A stretch of 64,000 bases of DNA from Agilicoccus flavus (GTDB lineage Bacteria; Actinomycetota; Actinomycetes; Actinomycetales; Dermatophilaceae). The position numbers and the translations under genes are program-made. Numbering within the stretch: the stretch's first letter is position 1; every line of letters starts with the position of its first letter. Under the pieces are notes generated by a model that had not been told where the DNA came from, searched no databases, and saw only the letters and a list, made by a program, of their open reading frames with translations. Shown piece after piece: positions 61,292 to 64,000 of the stretch. Where the stretch lies: assembly GCF_014857905.1 (NCBI RefSeq), contig NZ_JACYXE010000007.1, positions 1 through 64,000 on the forward strand, read 5' to 3'.

Positions 61292-62341
61292 TCACGCCGG
61301 GGTGAGGTCGGCCACGATGTCGGCGGCCGGCGCCTCGCGAGCGGCGCGCCACCCCGACCCGGCCCACAGCGACACGCCGCCGAGGTCGCCCTCCCGGGCC
61401 GCCCGGGCTCGCAGGGGACCCGTGAGCTGGTCGACGACGGGGTACACCGCCGGAGCGTACGGGTCGAAGGCGTCGACGAACCGGTTGCGCAGACCCCGCG
61501 CCGGGCGGCCCGAGAAGGCCCGCGTCATGACGGGGGTCAAGGCGTGGTCGGACAGGCCCATCCGGTAGGCGCCCGGGGTGCCGGCCTCGTCCGCGAGGAG
61601 GAACGCGGTGCCCGCCTGCACCGCCACGGCCCCGAGGTCGAGGGCGCGGCGCGTGTCGCCCGCGGTCGTCACCCCGCCGGCGGCGATGAGGGGCACGTCG
61701 AGATCCGCGAGGAGCTCGAGGAGCGCGATGTGGTCGAGGCGGTTGGGGGTGACGGCGACCCCGTGGGTGCCGCGATGCCCGCCGGCCTCGCACCCCTGGA
61801 CGACGAGGGCGTCCGCGCCGCCCGCGACCGCCGCGTCGGCCTCCCCGCGGTCCGTGACGGTGACGAGCGCGCACGTCCCGACCTCGTGCAGCGCGTCGAC
61901 GACCTGGCGCGGCGGGACACCGAAGGTGAACGAGACGACCTCGACGGGGTCCTCGACGAGCCGGTCGACCTTCGCGGCCCAGTCGTCGTCGTCGCCCCAC
62001 CTCGGCGCCCCGACGTCGACCCCCAGCCGCTGCGCCTCGGGCTCGAGCACCTCGCGATAGGCGGCGACTGCGGTCTCCTCGGCGAGCGACGACTCGCCCG
62101 CCGCCTGCGGCACGAGGAGGTTCACGCCGACGGGACCGTCGGCCAGGGCACGGGTCCCCGCGATCTGCTCGGCCATCTGCTCGGCCGTGCGGTATCCGCC
62201 GGCGAGAACGCCCAGCCCGCCCGCGCGACGCACGGCCGCCGCGAGCTCCGGGGTCGAGGGACCGCCCACCATGGGCGCGCAATACACGGGGGAGGCGAGC
62301 CGGGGCAGCGGCAAGCGAGGGGAGGCGGGGATCGGAGCCAT
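61292..62341 (-). CDS. nitronate monooxygenase family FMN enzyme
   Basis: This 349-aa NMO/2-nitropropane dioxygenase-type TIM barrel has VYCAPMVGGPSTPELAAAVR, GGLGVLAGGYRTAEQM, VGVNLLVP, VVSFTFGVPP, the catalytic His in VQGCEAGGHRGTHG, and VPLIAAGGVTTAGDTRRALDLGAVAVQAGTAFL (FMN phosphate). It oxidises alkyl nitronates or propionate-3-nitronate; relatives may be quinone reductases. ATG 62341 was chosen (MAPIPASPRL); the open frame further upstream runs through the tandem repeat. Confidence 0.9.
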   Translation of the reverse strand: MAPIPASPRLPLPRLASPVYCAPMVGGPSTPELAAAVRRAGGLGVLAGGYRTAEQMAEQIAGTRALADGPVGVNLLVPQAAGESSLAEETAVAAYREVLEPEAQRLGVDVGAPRWGDDDDWAAKVDRLVEDPVEVVSFTFGVPPRQVVDALHEVGTCALVTVTDRGEADAAVAGGADALVVQGCEAGGHRGTHGVAVTPNRLDHIALLELLADLDVPLIAAGGVTTAGDTRRALDLGAVAVQAGTAFLLADEAGTPGAYRMGLSDHALTPVMTRAFSGRPARGLRNRFVDAFDPYAPAVYPVVDQLTGPLRARAAREGDLGGVSLWAGSGWRAAREAPAADIVADLTPA

Positions 62342-62350
62342 GACGACCCT

Positions 62351-62400
62351 GCCAAGCCTCGGCGACTGTGCCAAGCCTCGGCGACTGTGCTGTGCCTCGG
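62351..62400. repeat. 19-bp tandem repeat upstream of the nitronate monooxygenase gene
   Basis: Two exact units of GCCAAGCCTCGGCGACTGT (62351-62369, 62370-62388) and a partial third (GCTGTGCCTCGG) start 9 bp before the nitronate monooxygenase ATG. They could be regulator sites or a slippage product in the leader. Confidence 0.7.
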
Positions 62401-62606
62401 CGCGGGAGTCGAGCACCGGGGTCGGTCCATGCCGCGGTGGACGACCTGGCCCCGCCCGGCTCCCGCCCGGTCCGCCGAGACGAATCGGGGCGAGCCCTGG
62501 CGGGGCGGAACCGGAGCGCGGAGGATGGAGTCCAACCGCCGAGAGACCCGGCCGGAGGCGCCAGGCAATCCGTCGCCGCCCCGGCCCCGACCCGAGAGGA
62601 CGTCCG

Positions 62607-62954
62607 ATGCGATCCATCCACGCCGCGCTCTACCGCCAGGGGTTCGTGCGCTCCACGCGCCGCAAGGTCATCGCCGGCGTCTGCGGCGGACTCGCCGACC
62701 GCTTCGGCGTCGACCCGTGGGCGATGCGCGCCATCGTCATCCTGTCGATGGTGCTGCTGCCCGGCAGCCAGCTCATCCTCTATCCCATCGCCTGGGTGCT
62801 CATGCCCGACGACCGCCAGTCCCTGGGTCACGGCCCGGGCGCCCAGAGCCGCGTGGGCACGTCGGCCGGCCCGTCGTCGCAGAACCCGCAGGCCGGGCCG
62901 GGCGACCGCCCGATGATGACGATCGACGAGGGCTACCCGTACGACCGTCGCTGA
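62607..62954 (+). CDS. PspC-domain membrane protein
   Basis: This 115-aa protein has RSTRRKVIAGVCGGLADRFG followed by one or two membrane segments (MRAIVILSMVLLPGSQLILYPIAWVLMP), the PspC domain of phage-shock-type envelope stress proteins. A disordered Gly/Pro/Ser tail follows. GAGAGGA lies 6 nt before ATG 62607. No pspA is nearby. It converges on the next gene across 15 bp. Confidence 0.88.
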   Translation: MRSIHAALYRQGFVRSTRRKVIAGVCGGLADRFGVDPWAMRAIVILSMVLLPGSQLILYPIAWVLMPDDRQSLGHGPGAQSRVGTSAGPSSQNPQAGPGDRPMMTIDEGYPYDRR

Positions 62955-62969
62955 CGGACGTCGCGCCGT

Positions 62970-63581
62970 TCAGCCCGCGGTGGCGGCCGTCGCGCCGCCC
63001 TCCCTCTCGTCGCCCTCGTGGTCATCCTCGTTCTCCCGCCGCTCACCCCTCCGCTGCAGCAGACCGACCCCCGGCAGCCCGGCGATCGCGTGCGACAGGT
63101 CGGTGACGGAGTCGAGGATGCGGTGGACGTCTGGACCCACGTTGTCGAGCTGTTCGAGGGTGGGCAGCAGGCTCGTCTCGAGGCGGGAGACGAGCTCGGG
63201 GAGGTGGTCGACCAGTCGCTTCACCGCACGGATCTCGTCCGGTTCGATCGAGTCGACCACGGCCTGGGCCTTCGGCAGGGCGGCGGCCGCGAGGTGCTCG
63301 AGCTCCGCCGTGAGCCGGCGGCCCGTCTCGGCGGTGGCCTGGGCCGACTCGAGCGCCGCGGCGGAGGCGTCGAGCTGGACCTCGGCGTCGTCGAGCAGCA
63401 GCTCGGCCCGCACGAGGGTCGCCTCGGCCGCCGTCACGAGTACCTCGGCCCGCGTCATGAGCTCGCCCGCGCGACCGACCAGGGCGAACAGGTCGGCGAC
63501 GTCCTCGACCGCCCGCCCCGCACCCTGGCTGAGCGTGGACGCGGCGGACAGGACGTCGGCGGGGCCAGGGATGAGTCGCAT
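62970..63581 (-). CDS. coiled-coil hypothetical protein
   Basis: This 203-aa soluble protein is mostly long Ala/Leu/Glu-rich helices (about residues 40-125, LLLDDAEVQLDASAAALES) predicted to form coiled coil. Then IRAVKRLVDHLPELVSRLET, and an acidic, charged C-terminal tail (RRGERRENEDDHEGDEREGG). It resembles apolipoprotein- or phasin-like actinobacterial proteins of unknown function. ATG 63581 begins MRLIPGPADV. Confidence 0.75.
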   Translation of the reverse strand: MRLIPGPADVLSAASTLSQGAGRAVEDVADLFALVGRAGELMTRAEVLVTAAEATLVRAELLLDDAEVQLDASAAALESAQATAETGRRLTAELEHLAAAALPKAQAVVDSIEPDEIRAVKRLVDHLPELVSRLETSLLPTLEQLDNVGPDVHRILDSVTDLSHAIAGLPGVGLLQRRGERRENEDDHEGDEREGGATAATAG

Positions 63582-63677
63582 GCCCCCCAGCCTGACGCAC
63601 CGGAGCCGGCCCCGCCCGCCCCGAGGCCGGCCGGTGACGTGGTTGCGCCCGCGGACGCACGCGGCAGGATGGGTGGC

Positions 63678-64000
63678 ATGACGACGACGTACCGGATCTC
63701 CCTCATCCCCGGCGACGGCATCGGGACGGAGGTGCTGCCCCCGGCCTGCGCGGTCCTCGACGCCGTCGGGAAGCGGCACGGGCTGGCCTTCTCCTATGAC
63801 GAGCTCGACTGGAGCTGCGAGCGGTACGTGCGCGAGGGGGCGATGATGCCCGACGACGGCATCGACCGTCTCCGGGGCAGCGACGCGATCTTCCTCGGTG
63901 CGGTCGGCTATCCCGGGGTGCCCGACCACGTGTCGTTGTGGGGGCTGCTCATCCCCATCCGCCGCGAGTTCGACCAGTACGTCAACCTCCGCCCGATCCG
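63678..64000 (+). CDS. tartrate/D-malate dehydrogenase (isocitrate/isopropylmalate family), 5' part
   Basis: The first 107 codons of a beta-decarboxylating dehydrogenase, cut by the window end. ISLIPGDGIGTEVLPPACAVLD is the family N-terminus. GAVGYPGVPDHVSLWGLLIP with IRREFDQYVNLRP is typical of tartrate dehydrogenase/decarboxylase and D-malate dehydrogenase (TtuC/DmlA) rather than LeuB. CAGGAT lies 7 nt before the ATG, giving a leaderless-type start. The expected reaction is NAD-dependent oxidation (with decarboxylation) of tartrate or D-malate. Confidence 0.9.
   Translation, partial: MTTTYRISLIPGDGIGTEVLPPACAVLDAVGKRHGLAFSYDELDWSCERYVREGAMMPDDGIDRLRGSDAIFLGAVGYPGVPDHVSLWGLLIPIRREFDQYVNLRPI

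Noticed and set aside
1-64000. CRISPR array, tRNA or rRNA genes, prophage
   Set aside because: No regularly spaced repeats, no tRNA-like GGTTCGAnTCC with flanking stems in gaps, no rRNA blocks and no phage structural genes were seen.

Overview
The window is a very GC-rich (about 70% or more), gene-dense chromosomal segment of an actinobacterium. The base composition and strong third-position GC fit this. So do a RamB-like regulator beside aceA/aceB, an F420-type luciferase-like oxidoreductase, a hemerythrin protein with an MCQYCGC start, a DUF3072 protein, ROK and LacI regulators, and many starts lying 6-7 nt after a TAnnnT-like -10 element (leaderless mRNAs). A Micrococcales-type soil or animal-associated actinobacterium is my best guess; no rRNA or tRNA gene is present to settle it.

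Region 1 (1-12.2 kb) is a catabolic island. It opens with the tail of an IS5-like transposase abutting a sugar-type ABC permease that seems to have lost its N-terminus. Then come a second permease and an alpha/beta hydrolase; a translationally coupled reverse-strand set (histidinol-dehydrogenase-like enzyme, SDR, HpcH/HpaI aldolase); a divergent LacI regulator; a tightly coupled forward operon (tandem SnoaL-like protein, bicupin, nitrilase-type amidohydrolase); and a DUF1479 dioxygenase-like enzyme divergent from a ROK regulator. Together they look like uptake, two oxidations, amide hydrolysis, oxygenation and retro-aldol cleavage of a polyhydroxylated, possibly N-containing compound. I cannot match the set to a named pathway. 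The LacI-type operator candidate (GCATACG) sits in both promoter regions next to the lacI gene. The SDR has Cys in place of the catalytic Tyr.

Region 2 (12.3-20.3 kb) holds sodC, trpS, an L-lactate permease, a DUF3072 protein, a DEAD-box RNA helicase with a long leader, and a hipBA toxin-antitoxin pair. Region 3 (20.5-31 kb) is arginine- and one-carbon-related: arcABC (arginine deiminase pathway), serA, an FGGY kinase coupled to a yeast MTD1-like methylenetetrahydrofolate dehydrogenase, a YciO protein, a Nudix hydrolase and argS. A 112-bp inverted-repeat element follows argS.

Region 4 (31.3-46.9 kb): fused dihydroxyacetone kinase, hemerythrin protein, an ECHDC3-like crotonase, a SAM-I riboswitch controlling a cystathionine gamma-synthase-type gene, the glyoxylate shunt (RamB-like regulator, aceA, aceB), a glycerophosphodiesterase, a small 845-bp insertion bounded by perfect 25-bp direct repeats and carrying two overlapping small genes, an aldehyde dehydrogenase, an NmrA-like protein, a class IV aminotransferase and a thiolase. 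Region 5 (46.9-64 kb): two divergent paralogous secreted GH26-like proteins, an APC permease coupled to a tandem UspA protein, a frameshifted LLM oxidoreductase, a class II glutamine amidotransferase, secreted and hypothetical proteins, a FucP-type MFS transporter, a YdiJ-type FAD/Fe-S dehydrogenase, a nitronate monooxygenase, a PspC-domain protein and the start of a tartrate/D-malate dehydrogenase cut by the window edge. Several perfect GC hairpins separate convergent genes.
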